Source: Cristatella mucedo (lineage: Eukaryota > Bryozoa > Phylactolaemata > Cristatellidae). From it: a DNA stretch of 60,000 nucleotides. The position numbers and the translations under genes were made by a program. Location of the stretch: contig WPIO01000004.1 in NCBI GenBank assembly GCA_009760855.2, forward strand, positions 6,351,501 through 6,411,500, read 5' to 3'. Of the stretch, positions 1-10,707 are shown piece by piece. Below the pieces are notes generated by a model. That model was given only the letters and a program-made list of their open reading frames with translations. It searched no databases and was not told the origin of the DNA. Each line of letters opens with the position of its first letter. The stretch's first letter is position 1.

Positions 1-295
1 ACAGTGTCAGCACGCATAAGCACATCGAGGACGAATCACAAGGACCCACTAAATGCTGTCCTAAATAGGTATGTTTTTAAGTTTCTTTTAAATGTGGTCA
101 GGTCAGGGGATGTTCTGACGCAGGTTGGGAGGGAGTTCCAGGCTGTGGGAGCATACGAGCTAAATGCACGGTCTCCAAAGGATTTAAGGTTTGTACGAGG
201 TATTTCTAGACTGTTGGATTCCGAAAAGCGAGTGGTACGATGCTTTGCCTGATGGGCTAGTATCTCTGAAAGATAGGCTGGAGCCATAGAATGAA
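1..295 (-). mobile_element. LINE 3' fragment (C-terminal end of the RT protein), cut by the window edge
   Basis: On the minus strand an open stretch at 287-36 encodes the conserved end of a LINE reverse transcriptase protein. It runs from APAYLSEIL through FGDRAFSSYAPTAWNSLP to TFKRNLKTYLFRTAF. This ending is typical of Jockey-superfamily LINEs (CR1/L2/Rex1-like). The 3'UTR and (AAT)n tail lie to the left, outside the window, but are visible in the identical copy at 54308-54800. It is a 5'-truncated relic, not a gene. Confidence 0.85.
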
Positions 296-450
296 TGTGT
301 TTTAAGTTCTTTTAAATGTATTCAGGTCAGGGGATGTTCTGACGCAGGTCGGGAGGGAGATCCAGGCTTTGGGAGCATGCGAACTAAATGCACGGTCCCC
401 CATGGATTCGAGGTTTGTACAAGGTATAATATGGTTGAGGCTAAGCTCGT
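296..450 (-). mobile_element. Second, shorter LINE C-terminal fragment next to the first
   Basis: The minus strand repeats the same protein ending (MGDRAFSSHAPKAWISLP, then PDLNTFKRT) directly upstream of the previous fragment. It looks like a partial tandem copy or a second truncated insertion. The open frame runs on to 676 without recognisable similarity. The fragment lies about 265 bp upstream of the TATA box of the discoidin gene. Confidence 0.75.
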
Positions 451-713
451 GTATGATGAAGGTGCTAGGTGCTGCACTGGTTTCTTTATAATGGAGCCAT
501 GCATGCACTCGGATACCTTGCCTGAGACGTACAAGGCTAAGATTGATGGTTTGCTCTTCAGCAGACACATGGTGATGGGTTGTTTCGCAACAGCCCACAA
601 ATGTCGTTGAAGGTGAAAGTAGTGTACCAGCAGCCGGATGAAACAAGTGGTTGCTAATGCCTGCATGAAACTCCAAGTATGTGACTCATGACATTCCTGG
701 GTTCGACAGCCCT

Positions 714-720
714 TATATAA
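714..720 (+). promoter_or_regulatory. TATA box of discoidin-domain gene copy 1
   Basis: TATATAA lies about 30 bp upstream of a plausible transcript start near 745. A good donor (AAAG|GTAAGG, GT at 775) would end a short 5'UTR exon. An acceptor (TTCTAG, ending 1111) then opens the exon carrying the ATG at 1122. The arrangement is preserved at 55226-55232. It is inferred from motif and spacing only; there are no transcript data. Confidence 0.5.
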
Positions 721-744
721 CTGCTGAACCGCAGCCTTCGGGGT

Positions 745-774
745 AGTAGGCAGCTCGTTTGCATTTCGTCAAAG
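745..774 (+). other. Putative 5'UTR exon of discoidin gene copy 1
   Basis: This short stretch lies between the TATA box and a strong splice donor (GTAAGG from 775). Splicing to the acceptor at 1110-1111 would give a leader followed by 10 nt and then the ATG. The start point is a guess from TATA spacing. Confidence 0.4.
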
Positions 775-1121
775 GTAAGGGGCTTTGCCAGCTTGTTAAA
801 GCAATGCTGAAATTCTGTTCTATAACACCCCGAGCGCTTGTCTGTAAAAAACGACCAGCATGAGGATTATTTTAGTGATATATGCAATGTGAAATGCTCA
901 TCGTGAAAAACTGATTGCACAGACTCACCGGTCCTAATGAACACCAGTGTGCGAGACTTTTTTTAATTCGATGCAACAATGGCATCAATTTCACTTGCCT
1001 CACACGACATGTACCTTTAAGTTGAATCTCCTTATAACTGCTTTACATGTCAGATGAAATTCATAAATGTAAGCCATATTAACTAGCCATGCTCTGCCAC
1101 AACTGTTCTAGGTCGTCAACG

Positions 1122-3579
1122 ATGCATTTCGCTACATTGGTCGTGACTCTATGCCTGGCTGCTACTACGTCAGGGTACAAGTGTGGACAATGCTTAAGCC
1201 CACTGATAGGTAAGTGTCTAAACGGGCTGGCTGCACAATTCTGCAGCAACAAGTAATCGTAATGTTTCTCGCAATTAACACTACTATTAAATCAGTTTAC
1301 ACTAACTTCGCTATTTTTAAACAGGGTGCCTGTTAGCAATTCAGAAATAAAAACTAACCTAGGCACAATTTTCTTCAGCAATAACTACGAGCAATCGTAT
1401 AGCTAATGCCACTAACAAACATCATCTAGTGTCTAGATTATTCTTCCGAACAGCACCTACTTCATATTCAGACGGTTAAGGGAAAATTGTGTGCACTGTT
1501 TATTTCATTGAGTCATTATTAAATTCACTACATTTTTATTTCATGTAATAATTACTAAAATCACACGTACAAACTTTCTCCTCAACCTTACAATTAAACT
1601 TGCAGGTCAAGTTGGGAATGTTTCTAAACTATTCTGTTGTGAGTTCATCAGCAGATTTCCTCACAATTAATTCTCGTTCTTGCCAAGCTTTCGATCGGGA
1701 ATGTTTCATGCTGGACTGTCTCACTATTCACCGACAAGTTACCTATGAGCACCTGACAGTTATTTAACCTAGCTAAGCTCAATTAAATCAGTCAATTATT
1801 TGAATTTGTTGTCACAATTTGTAGCTCATCATTGCACAAACGGTCTTTAAAACATTATTGGTAGCTACAAAACCATGCTGCTCAGCTTTAGTAATTGTTC
1901 GGTTAGCCTGTTTTAGATTATTTACTGTGCATATATTTCTCATTAGCTTGTTCTGAACCTGCACTACTCGTTTGACCGACTGCAGCCGTATTTAACATAG
2001 TGCGTATTTGGTATAGCACCCTGACTGACTGTCCTCATTGTCTTTAAATCTATATCTCATAGAGCAGACGGAATTATCTGTCCCATGACAATAAAATAGA
2101 CACTTGCACCAAATCCGGTTTCATACTTGTAAGGGAACTCACCGTAAGCAAATTATTGTGAGACCAGCTGTGCTGAAGAGACCTAAATGTAAAATGTGCC
2201 TACAAATAATTAGCCACTCCGAGGTTTTAACCCAGTTCTCTTCACTGCTGTGATAAAATCATTTGAGCTCTGAAAACATTGAGAGTTCTTTGCTTATGTT
2301 AGACAAAACTTACGAATAAATCTCTAACATAATGCTCCAACATGCCTCAAGTAGGAGTTTTTTTATTCGCTCCTCATCTTATCGGCCGTCAAAATCAGAA
2401 ACAGCCGTGAAAAAAAAAATAAGCTAATGACTCATGGCATTGGCATCTTCATAAGGCCTTCACTTGTGCGATATGCAACTTCCAGATGTTTTTGGTCAGT
2501 GCAATGAGACGGCTACTGCTGCAGATGCACTCTTTGGCTTTTTCTGTGCCAGTCTTGTATATTAGAAGGGCCTACAATTAGGCTACTCTTTTCCATGTTT
2601 AGCTTCATCAGCATTAAACATCTTCGAGGAGTCGAAATTCATTTGCTAGCAATTTAAGGGTAGTTATTTGGTTGCTGAGCCCTACCTACGTATAAATGGT
2701 GAATAATCAGGCCGCGAATAGTACTTCCACACGTTCCGGCGTACCTGATTCAACAGTGCATCCAACATCATCAGTGCATCCTCTGGAGAGATGGATTTGA
2801 TCTAAGTCGAATGGCCCCAATTATGACAGCCCACTTCTGAATAGTTGACGGAACAAAATTCTCTTATTCGTAAAAAATTGAAGACAATCAATGAGCTCAC
2901 TTGTGTTGCAGACAATTAATTTTACAATTTGGAATCGTCCTTCGTATACGTGCAAGTGCACATAGCAAGCTTTCTAACACGAATTTATTTTCAAACTTCT
3001 CTTAAAAAATTTAAATTGCCAAGAAGAAAAGAAATACCTGCATCAGGGCTGTACTGAAATTTGATACTAATCATTGCTGGTGTGAATGGCAAGGAAATGA
3101 TTCCCAGCCGAATGTTTGTAGAGAGTTTGCCGGATAGTGCGTTTTCTGCAAGTTCAACATTTCCATGGCCAGAAAACTTTCTACCATCAAATGCTAGAAT
3201 GCACAACGTCTACGATCAGATTTGGGCAGCAGGAGAAAAAGATGCTACGCCCTACATTCAGTTCACGTTTCCGAGCCATAAGACGGTAGTTTTCCTTTTG
3301 AGTATGTTTCTAACTCCTTGAAATTTAAATGTCGCCTTTGCCAACCTAAAAGGTAATTCTCTCTTTTAAGATAAGACGTATTGCAACTGCTGGAAGACCT
3401 GGAACTAAATACTGGCAGTTCGTCACAACTTATAAGCTGTCGACGAGCCGGGATGGTGCAACATTTTCTGACTACAAGTTTGCTGGGAAAACAGTGGTAA
3501 TGATGTTAAAATGATCCACCATTTAAGCCGTTAGCGAACGAATCTTTTCATGTTTTCAGGCGTGGGTACAATACTAGCC

Positions 3580-3617
<38 letters not shown>

Positions 3618-5344
3618 CTGTTTTGTCGCTAATATACTCTAGGTAAGTACTAGTTAATTATTCACGTGATGGGAAAGATAATAGGTTTAGGATTAAACAG
3701 AAAACGAAATGCTTATCTAAATAATTCTCAGAGGTTTAATGATAAGTGTTCGGTAACTACATCCAGTAAGGAACATGCTTAGGTGGTTCTCACGGATGAA
3801 GGATCTCAATCGAAAAAAGGCCTTAACTTTGTTTCAAATGTTTTAACTTCAGCGGATCTTGCAATGTCTGTCTAATGAGATCAAAACCCACAAATTAGGT
3901 GCTCACAAAGCTGACGGTATATCTTTAAAAGATCTTACTCTGGCAGTAAAAAAGTCATTGGAACAAATCTCAGTGCTGACTCGCCAATAATCTGAAGAAA
4001 GAAGATGTGGCCCGGAGAGATATTGAGTTAGCTAAAAGTGAAAGTTAGTACCATTAAATCGCGATCTACCGGATCGGATGCTGCTAAATTAATGGATTCA
4101 CTCGCTTCACGAAGAACCAATAACATAAATGCGAATCTTTTTAAACATATGAGTTTTTCATTACACAGCTGTGAAGTGAAGAACTTAATATAGGTGCTAG
4201 TACTAATGCCATCCCCACAAGAATTATCATACAACGAGCTCACTAGATATGGGCGAACATGATGTCGTACTTAAATTGAAACGGCTAAAGATCAAACTCG
4301 GCTCTACCAGCATATCTACTGTTAAATATGCATGAAATCTAGGCATCTTGTTTCAAAGTGACCTATTATTGGACGGCCAAGTCAGTTCCACAGTTAAGTC
4401 TTCCTACTTTTAGCACAACAACATTGCTAAAATTCAGGATATTTCAGACAGGGATACAGTGTCTATATTTGTTCATGCATTTGCGACATCCTATCTTTTG
4501 ACTAACTGCTTTCTGGACTACCGGCTTGTGCAGTCAAGTTCTTACAGCTGGTGTAAAAGTCTGCAACTAAGCTTGTCTGTCCTAAGCGCCGAAATTTTCA
4601 CGTCCTACTACTCGTCACCGACATGCAGTGGCTAGCAGTCAAGCAATGGATCGACTTCAGGGTTTTATTACTCACTTTCAGATTCATCCGGTGTTAGGCT
4701 CTTGCTAAGCTATCAGATTTTCTCCCCTAACTGGGTCAGCATCGTTCCACCCACTTTTCTGAATCTAAGTGTTGAACTAAGCTGCATAAGAAAATCCTTT
4801 GGAGACCGTGCCTTTGTTCGTATACTCCCAAAGCCTGGAGCTCACGCTTGAGTCGGGTAACGACGTCTCTTGACTTGTTCCATTTCAAAAGAAGGAAAAT
4901 GCAACCATTAATGAAATCATTTAGTGGGTCCCTGTGATTCACCTTTTATGTGGTTACGCGGCCTGACACATTTGCCTGCCGGCACTAACAACACTTGCAT
5001 GCTGACACTGTGCATTTCACCCCTAAAAATGTTACTCTCGTTGTTTGTTCAGCATTCTGCCACTAACCATTCAATCGTGCTTCCTCTGCAGTAATTGTAA
5101 AGCTCCTAGGAAAAGATTGATTTCTCTGAGGGCGATTTATAAAGTGCATTCTTATTATGATTATTAGGATCATATTTGTATCTAAAATCAATTGCACTTG
5201 CAGGTATTCAACGGTAATATCGATGCATACTCAGTAAAAGTGAACCGGCTTCCTAAGGTGGTGAAAGGCGTGAAAGCATTGAGGCTTCATCCGATCACGT
5301 GGTTTGCATATGCTTCGACGAAAGTAGAGGCATTTGGTTGCTGA
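1122..5344 (+). CDS. Secreted F5/8 type C (discoidin) domain protein, copy 1, four coding exons
   Basis: Coding exons are 1122-1209, 3122-3285, 3371-3496 and 5204-5344: 519 nt including stop, 172 residues. Exon 1 encodes a signal peptide (MHFATLVVTLCLAATTSG) and ends before GTAAGT. Exon 2 follows acceptor TTTGTAG and carries SLPDSAFSASS, PSNAR and DATPYIQF. Exon 3 carries IRRIATAGRPGTKYW and YKLSTSRDG. Exon 4, after CTTGCAG, carries VFNGN and ends VEAFGC then TGA. These blocks match, in order, the F5/8 type C fold. Cys24 and the terminal Cys172 fit its usual disulfide; Cys21 is extra. Phases join perfectly (1, 0, 0). Family members bind carbohydrates or phospholipids outside the cell; the ligand here is unknown. 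Intron 1 holds a 480-bp dispersed element and intron 3 a LINE relic. The donor after exon 2 (GTAGTT) is weak. Nothing is broken, so I take it as functional. Confidence 0.88.
1327..1806 (+). mobile_element. 480-bp dispersed element in intron 1 of the discoidin gene (copy 1)
   Basis: A block starting TGCCTGTTAG and ending near CAATTATTTGAATTT recurs at 28321-28800 and 43415-43894, where it interrupts the endonuclease region of a LINE. It also occurs in the duplicated gene at 55838-56317. Intron and LINE copies have the same length and clear divergence. I see no coding capacity, terminal inverted repeats or clear target duplication. Class unknown; strand assignment is arbitrary. Confidence 0.6.
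1807..3121 (+). other. Remainder of intron 1, nothing recognised
   Basis: AT-rich intronic DNA with no coding similarity I can identify. An open frame reads through the exon 2 acceptor from about 3061, but splicing at 3121 gives the correct domain start. The same sequence recurs at 56318-57633. Confidence 0.6.
3582..3614 (+). repeat. (TA)n microsatellite in intron 3
   Basis: An uninterrupted TA tract of about 33 nt. The corresponding tract in gene copy 2 (58094-58124) is about 2 nt shorter, as expected for a slipping dinucleotide repeat. Confidence 0.95.
3840..5180 (+). mobile_element. Decayed LINE 3' half in intron 3, sense orientation
   Basis: The + strand, with stops and frameshifts, encodes the post-YADD part of a LINE reverse transcriptase: NLGILFQSDLLLDGQV, then NIAKIQDISDRDTVSIFVHA, then FGDRAF and SYTPKAWSS at 4800-4840. 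It ends in the family's 3'UTR and tail (CTCTGAGGGCGATTTAT near 5127, then an imperfect ATT-rich end). The 5' limit is uncertain; similarity is firm from about 4230. Both gene copies carry it, so it predates their duplication. Confidence 0.75.
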
Positions 5345-5537
5345 GCTTCATTGGTTTTTTGAGTACAAATCAGTACACCAGCCGGCGACGTAAACATGTG
5401 ATTGTTAAGTAATGAAATACAATTTTGGCTCTCCAGAAATCTTTGCTTCTTGATAAATTTTGTTGATTGGGGTATCAGCCTGCAGTGTAATCATCCTGTG
5501 GCAGCATATGGCTGACATAAGCAGAAAAGGTAGCAAT

Positions 5538-5553
5538 AATAAAAATAAATAAA
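5538..5553 (+). terminator. Candidate polyadenylation signals of discoidin gene copy 1
   Basis: Three overlapping AATAAA motifs (5538, 5544, 5548) lie about 195 bp after the stop codon. No nearer AATAAA is seen. The second gene copy is cut by the window before this point. Confidence 0.4.
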
Positions 5554-5782
5554 TATTCATAGCTAATCAGAGAACTGAATCTTGATTTAGTCAACTTACA
5601 TGTTCTGCTTACAAGGCATTATCGGTTGTTTAGTCTAAGTAGCACAATGGAAAGCAACCAGGCATGGTTAGAGGTTGCTTGCACAGTGTAATCATTCGGA
5701 AAGTTACACAAATCGTCGGGCATGGCCCCAATAAATATTATTATAAAGCAGGTGTATCCTAAGATTTTTTAGGAGTAATCGT

Positions 5783-5800
5783 ATCATGATATATCATGAT
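5783..5800. repeat. Perfect 18-bp palindrome
   Basis: ATCATGATATATCATGAT reads identically on both strands. It lies near the end of the LINE C-terminal region. No function can be assigned. Confidence 0.9.
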
Positions 5801-6364
5801 GTTTGTAGGGAGTAAGTTAAAGGCTTTGGAAGCATAAGTACTGAAGGCAAGGTGTCCGAAGATATTCATTTTCGTTAAAGCTCTAGTCACACGATTTTAA
5901 TCGGAAAAAACCGATGGAAGATGTTTGGACTGTGCAGCGGTCTTTAGATATGATAGATAAGGTACAGCCAGAAATTGAACAGTCGTAAAAGTTAGTGACA
6001 CAACGTGGGCTGCTTTATCGGGAGCCGGAACTGTTCGGGGTGACGTCTGGTGACCTAGCAATTTTGATGACAAACAAGCCTAGCTTCACAGTTGAGCACT
6101 AACTGCAACGCCCAATTGCAAACGTCTGTTGACCAGCAAGCGATGAGTTGCAGGAGTCGAGATCGGATTTTGCATATGCTTGGACCCATTGAGAAATATT
6201 ATAGTTGTTCTTTTAGCGTAGCTGTGTAGCTGAAAGTAGGGAAACTGACTGACCAGACGCGGCAGTCTCGTGTAAGGCCGCCTTCGAAAAGAATACCTTG
6301 GCTTTGTGCTGTTGCAACAAGAGATATGCATGCAGGGCCGGTCATGAGCTTTAAAATGCTAGCT

Positions 6365-6515
6365 GACTTAGCTGCTTCATTTTTCATAGCAACAGAAGGG
6401 CTTCAAAAGCTGTCAACACCACTTTCAAAACGAAAAAGTGTCGCCCACCACAGGACTCGAGCTCATTACCTCGTTACAGAGGTCTGGAGAAGCAACCGAG
6501 GGTTTATTTGTTTCA
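6365..6515 (-). mobile_element. tRNA-like SINE nested in the LINE
   Basis: On the minus strand a box-B-like AGCTCGAGTCC (6463-6453) is followed by a stretch ending in GGGCGAC and then a region that aligns with the SINE at 23374-23540 (shared TCTGTTGCTATGAAAAA-like part). It lies between the RT and C-terminal pieces of the surrounding LINE, so it inserted later. It is more diverged than the array SINEs. Confidence 0.6.
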
Positions 6516-7690
6516 GATTCTAAGTTAAGCTTAGTTTTCCCCTACAAAACAGGATAGTTTTGCAGTCATTCAATTTCAGAGAGGTTGACACATTCCCCGT
6601 GCTGATATAAGCAGTGTATGCCGCAATAGAGTTGAGAGAATGTGTAGTGCAGGAAAGTTGAGAAGGACCGAAGCGAAGGTACCGCTGAATTTCGCTGCAC
6701 GGACGCGAAAGCCTAGACTGTGTTGAACGATAATATTGCCAAATTTTTAAACTGTGAAAAGGGAATGGACCAGCTCAAAGCTCTCAGGTACACCGCGATT
6801 TAGTTATTTCTCTATGACCTATGTTCGTTCACCTCCATACTTTGGAGTCTTACATTCTGATAACATCCTAAAGAAAGCAGTGTAGTGCCACTGTTCCCGG
6901 GTGAGATGATATGCATTCAAACAGGACTTGATGATTGTTCGTCTGAAACGCTGCAGCTAGATGAGCTAAACAGGCAGAGATACTTTACCTAGGAAGGTAC
7001 TCTCGAGAAGGTCTCTAATAGCCGAAACGATGCTGAAGCTGATGGGGTGATTAGCTTCAAAGATAGTGTGGAAGTGACTTGTAAGTTTTGAGGTAGCAGT
7101 ATAAGAGTTCAGCTGGTCAGACAAAGCCTGTTTCTGTGTAAGGAAAAGGTGGAAGGGACACTCTGACGAAGCTGCTGAAGTCATCTGATCTAGTGATGCT
7201 TTCCTAATTAATAGGCCAAAATATAACAACTTTTGAAGTAGCAGGGATAGCACCTGAGATCGAGGACATCTTTTTAGTTTCAGTTATGCATGGCAGCATC
7301 AGATCTATGCATCAGAGAAGAAAGATAGTGGTAACAGGTCTAGAGCAATCGTAGTCTGCTTAGACTGAGAGAAATTTCATTATGAGGGCACTGTTTCCAC
7401 TGTAATTGTTTTAACTGCGAAGCTGGATAGAAGTTTGAGATATTAATCGTGTGGGTTTATTATCTAGGGACGGTAATCCAAAGCTGATGCTGCAAACATA
7501 GAGATGGACTTCTTGTGTTGCATATATTGCGGACCACAATGCTCGAGGAGCGATCAGCTAGATCATCACAAGGATTAATAAGTAAAGAGTTAACCTGGGA
7601 GCGATTAAAGAGAGGATGGCAATAGAATTAACTATTTCTAAATTGAGCAATCGGGATTCAAAAATGTTTTCCTGGAGCTAGACTGTGCCC

Positions 7691-8069
7691 TCACTTGGGT
7701 GTATTGGTTTATTATACAGTAGTGTTCAATACCTGAACATATAAGTCGGTCTGAACCATTTGGAAGCTTTGTCACGTATTATCAGGGGTTTATTGCATAT
7801 TAAACATGCATTTTAAAGATAAGCTCAAAAACGGGCAGCCGAAGTTACAGTACGACACAGACTGGGCGGGTTGGCTGCTAATCTCCCGAAAACTATCCTA
7901 CCTCACCTATACTGATTGCTGCCACTTCGCTTTTGTTGGGCTTGTGCAAGACGAGCCGTAATTTGATATCACCTCTTCACAACAATATCGCATGCACCAA
8001 AATAACGGGAGTACTGATCATGTCATGGTCAATAAGGCAGTAGATTTTTTTGGTGAATAATCAAGCATG
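7691..8069. other. No recognised feature
   Basis: I see no coding similarity, RNA motif or repeat between the LINE relic and the B-type block. Confidence 0.5.
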
Positions 8070-9607
8070 AGCTTTGGCTTTTCTGATTCAATTCATTTGA
8101 GCCCAGCATTCTTTCAGCTCTTGAACTAGATAATGTCGATTGCTATCACATGTGACATAAGCTGGCACAAACCAAGTGATCTCGAGTTTCCTATATAGCC
8201 TCTCTTTCGTTATCTTTCGGTCGTAGTTAAAAGACCATCTAGTTATCCCTCTCCAGTTGCATGGAGCACTATTGTGTTATAATATTCCAGTAATTAGTGA
8301 ACTAAATAATCATCAATGTACTACCTCTATATAAATCAAGCTGCTACTTATGATTCTTCCACTCAATATTTAGTGAAATAGGCTGGTATTTCTCTGTGGC
8401 AGCACATTTATCACTAACCAAGCACAAACTTAATGCATATGGTTCTAAAAGAGCAGTTTACAGACTCAAATTAATCTTTGTGGAATTCCAGTTTCAGCAA
8501 TGTCATGTAGCTAAAGCAAAACTAACTACACCGAGAGAATGACTTCCTTAAAGCTTAGTCTCGGGTTTGAGATCCCTTTGGAATTTATAAATAGCACAAT
8601 TAACAGTATTGTAGCCATCGTTTGACCCCTCTCTGGGGTATCCTACTCATCATCTTAAAAGACTATTTAGGGTTTGGCAGGTCTTTCGGCTGTCAACAAG
8701 TTTGTGGTCGTCATTCAGATTGTAAACGACCATTGATGGAGGCACCAACAAGATGAAATCATTGCCTAAACTATAGACTTTCAAGAAAAATGAGGTATAG
8801 GTAAACAATTAAATTAAGAAGAGCTTGTTTTTAAGTAGTTCAGTCCGGTAGGGCTGTATATCTTATCGGTACCCTGGAGCCTAAGAATAAAGGGATCCAA
8901 AAGCAAGTGACAGCATCTTTAATTCGACCGATGGACTACTTGACTGGGAGCCAGTGCAGATCTGTGGAAGCGATAGGACGTGGCAAAAAAGTTATAAATG
9001 ATGGCTGACATGGCTATGCAAACTGAATGCGAGTGTTCACATATTGGTGAAAATAATGTGACTTGAGCATGAAAAAAAACTCTTCATTCAGAGTCTTCTT
9101 TATTTGCTGAGACTATGAGCTCTGCCTATTCCGGTAACTGAAATTTGACCATATTATCCATCAGAAAACGCATCTCGCCCGATCAGTTTTTCGCAAGACC
9201 AATTGAGTTGAACAAGCTAAAAAATGCACACTGTTTTTATTAATAAGGAACGAGATTTATTTCTTTCAATATTAATAATTTAACAGCTTCAACGATAAGC
9301 TTCTAAATGTTGCAATAAACCAGCTTGGCGAGTCTATTCGCTGTGTCTACTTTGCCTGGACTGAAGACTTCCAGCCGATGCATATATTACGCCACTAGTG
9401 TTAAGCCAAGAAAGAAGTTCATTACAAACCAATTTGCCAGATTTATTTATATCGCAATAGGATATTTCAAAGAGTAGATGACAACGATAATACGCCATTT
9501 TGTTATTAAATGGTATCACAATTTCTAAAATAAATGATTTTAATGCTTTATTACCAGTTATTAGGTCAGAAATGTTGCATTGAATAGAAACTATTTATTT
9601 TACACGT
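8070..9607 (+). repeat. Diverged short copy of array block B
   Basis: From GAGCTTTGGCTTTTCTGATT onward this aligns with the start of block B in the 15-kb units (15962, 31042, 46142), and again from about 8820 to 9607 with 18010-18797. About 1.3 kb present in the array copies (16.69-18.01 kb) is absent. It is clearly more diverged than the array copies are from each other, so it is an older paralogue. It is not flanked by repeat E. Confidence 0.85.
8830..9060 (-). mobile_element. LINE fragment (thumb / pre-C-terminal) within the B-type block
   Basis: The minus strand encodes a degraded version of the LINE motif LHWLPVKQ, as at 18010-18290. It shows that the LINE insertion predates the divergence of the B copies. 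Confidence 0.55.
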
Positions 9608-10669
9608 TGGTTCGACAACTGAATGACTACCTACTGCCATTACTTGAAGTTCGGGTGTCATCTTTCAAATCGAATTTAATCTTGGGGAGCATACCAACTC
9701 TACATTGAAGTCAGTTTATTATACAGACGTAAGGTTGCACCTACTTTGAGCTTTACTCGGAATGAGATATTGCAGCCACGCTGGTCCACGTATTCGCGAC
9801 ATTCCCACCAAAGATTAGTTGACCAGTACTAGTCCCTCGTCCCCCTTCCCTAAGTAAGACGCTTACAGCAGGTCCACAATCCGGCAGTTAGGCTCATCTT
9901 TTTTAAATTTCAAAACTGCGGCGTTACTAAAATTCTCACCCGACTTCAGTTTCGGAACGTTCAAGCTGCTCGGTTACGTCTAGGTTCTGTCACGCATTGT
10001 TATGACTTGTCTTCAGTGTCTGGCGCTGCCTGGCTATTCAAATTAGCTCCACATTAGCTCAATGTTCGCACCAGATGCTATTGTGATGCTTTTAAGTGAG
10101 CTTTTAACCAATTTAACTTTAAATCTCTTTGATATCGCTCCCTCAGTCTCCGATTGCACTAACTTCAATGCTACTTGGACCTCACTGCAGACTGACGTCG
10201 CTTTAGCCCGGTTTGGCGGCATTCGAAATGGTACTAAAAATCTACGATGACTAGCAGTATTCCGTCTGCCCACGTGACTTTTCACAAGTGTGCGAGCGTT
10301 TTAAAACTGTTCAATTTTTGACCAAGGGAAATATTGATGTGCCTTTCAAATGTTGACCTCAGCGACATTTTTGCTTTTTCCTAAAGGATCTGAGTGTTTT
10401 CATGTGCACTGTTTGTTGAATTTTACCTAGAAACGTGTCGTACCAAACAGACACTCCAAAACCCTAATATTGATCAAACAAATTATAAATGTTTTAAATT
10501 CCCCCATACGCACGAGATGGCTTGATTCGTTTTTAGGCACAGAACGTAGGCTGCACAGAAAGCACGGCCGTATGGTTGCCGGCTACACGTACGGTGTAAA
10601 CATGCATAACATTCTCAGGGGTAGCGTGCACGGCCTCAGCAAAGAAGGACGCACAGAGGACGCTTTCCA
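9608..10669. other. No recognised feature
   Basis: Short open frames occur on both strands (for example 10043-10285 minus and 10062-10250 plus, overlapping), but neither resembles a known family and none is flanked by convincing splice sites. No dispersed-repeat match was seen within the window. Confidence 0.5.
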
Positions 10670-10707
10670 TAGACCCGGCAAATAGTGAAGAGTATTTGCC
10701 GGGTCTA
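10670..10707. repeat. Perfect 15-bp hairpin with an 8-nt loop
   Basis: TAGACCCGGCAAATA at 10670-10684 is exactly complementary to 10693-10707, with loop GTGAAGAG. It is GC-richer than its surroundings and abuts a LINE fragment. It lacks the sequence and size of the histone mRNA stem-loop, and no T-run follows it. Confidence 0.9.

Larger units (their letters stand above)
5650..7690 (-). mobile_element. Decayed LINE (linker, RT, C-terminus), minus strand
   Basis: Read on the minus strand: the linker before the RT (7500-7680) matches the linker of the LINE at 52.5 kb. An RT segment with DQLNSY and IRDLL lies at 7253-6966. A thumb-like piece (SDLDSCNSSLAG) lies near 6120-6170. The C-terminal ending (GHLAFSTYASKAFNLLP) lies near 5810-5870, followed by 3'UTR remnants to about 5650. 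Stops and frameshifts are everywhere and a SINE sits inside it. It is an old, dead element that lies 3' of the discoidin gene. Confidence 0.72.

Noticed and set aside
4-252. Plus-strand frames opposite LINE C-terminal pieces (also at 54516-54764 and 37887-38402)
   Set aside because: They are antisense shadows; the recognisable RT ending is on the minus strand. Likewise 4736-4942 and 59210-59416 (minus) are antisense to a plus-strand LINE.
3061-3321. Continuous 86-codon frame as a stand-alone gene
   Set aside because: It is discoidin exon 2 read through its acceptor and donor. It lacks an ATG at its start, and the spliced model explains it fully.
10670-10707. Histone mRNA 3' stem-loop
   Set aside because: Stem and loop sizes and sequence do not match the 6-bp/4-nt histone element, and no histone gene is present.
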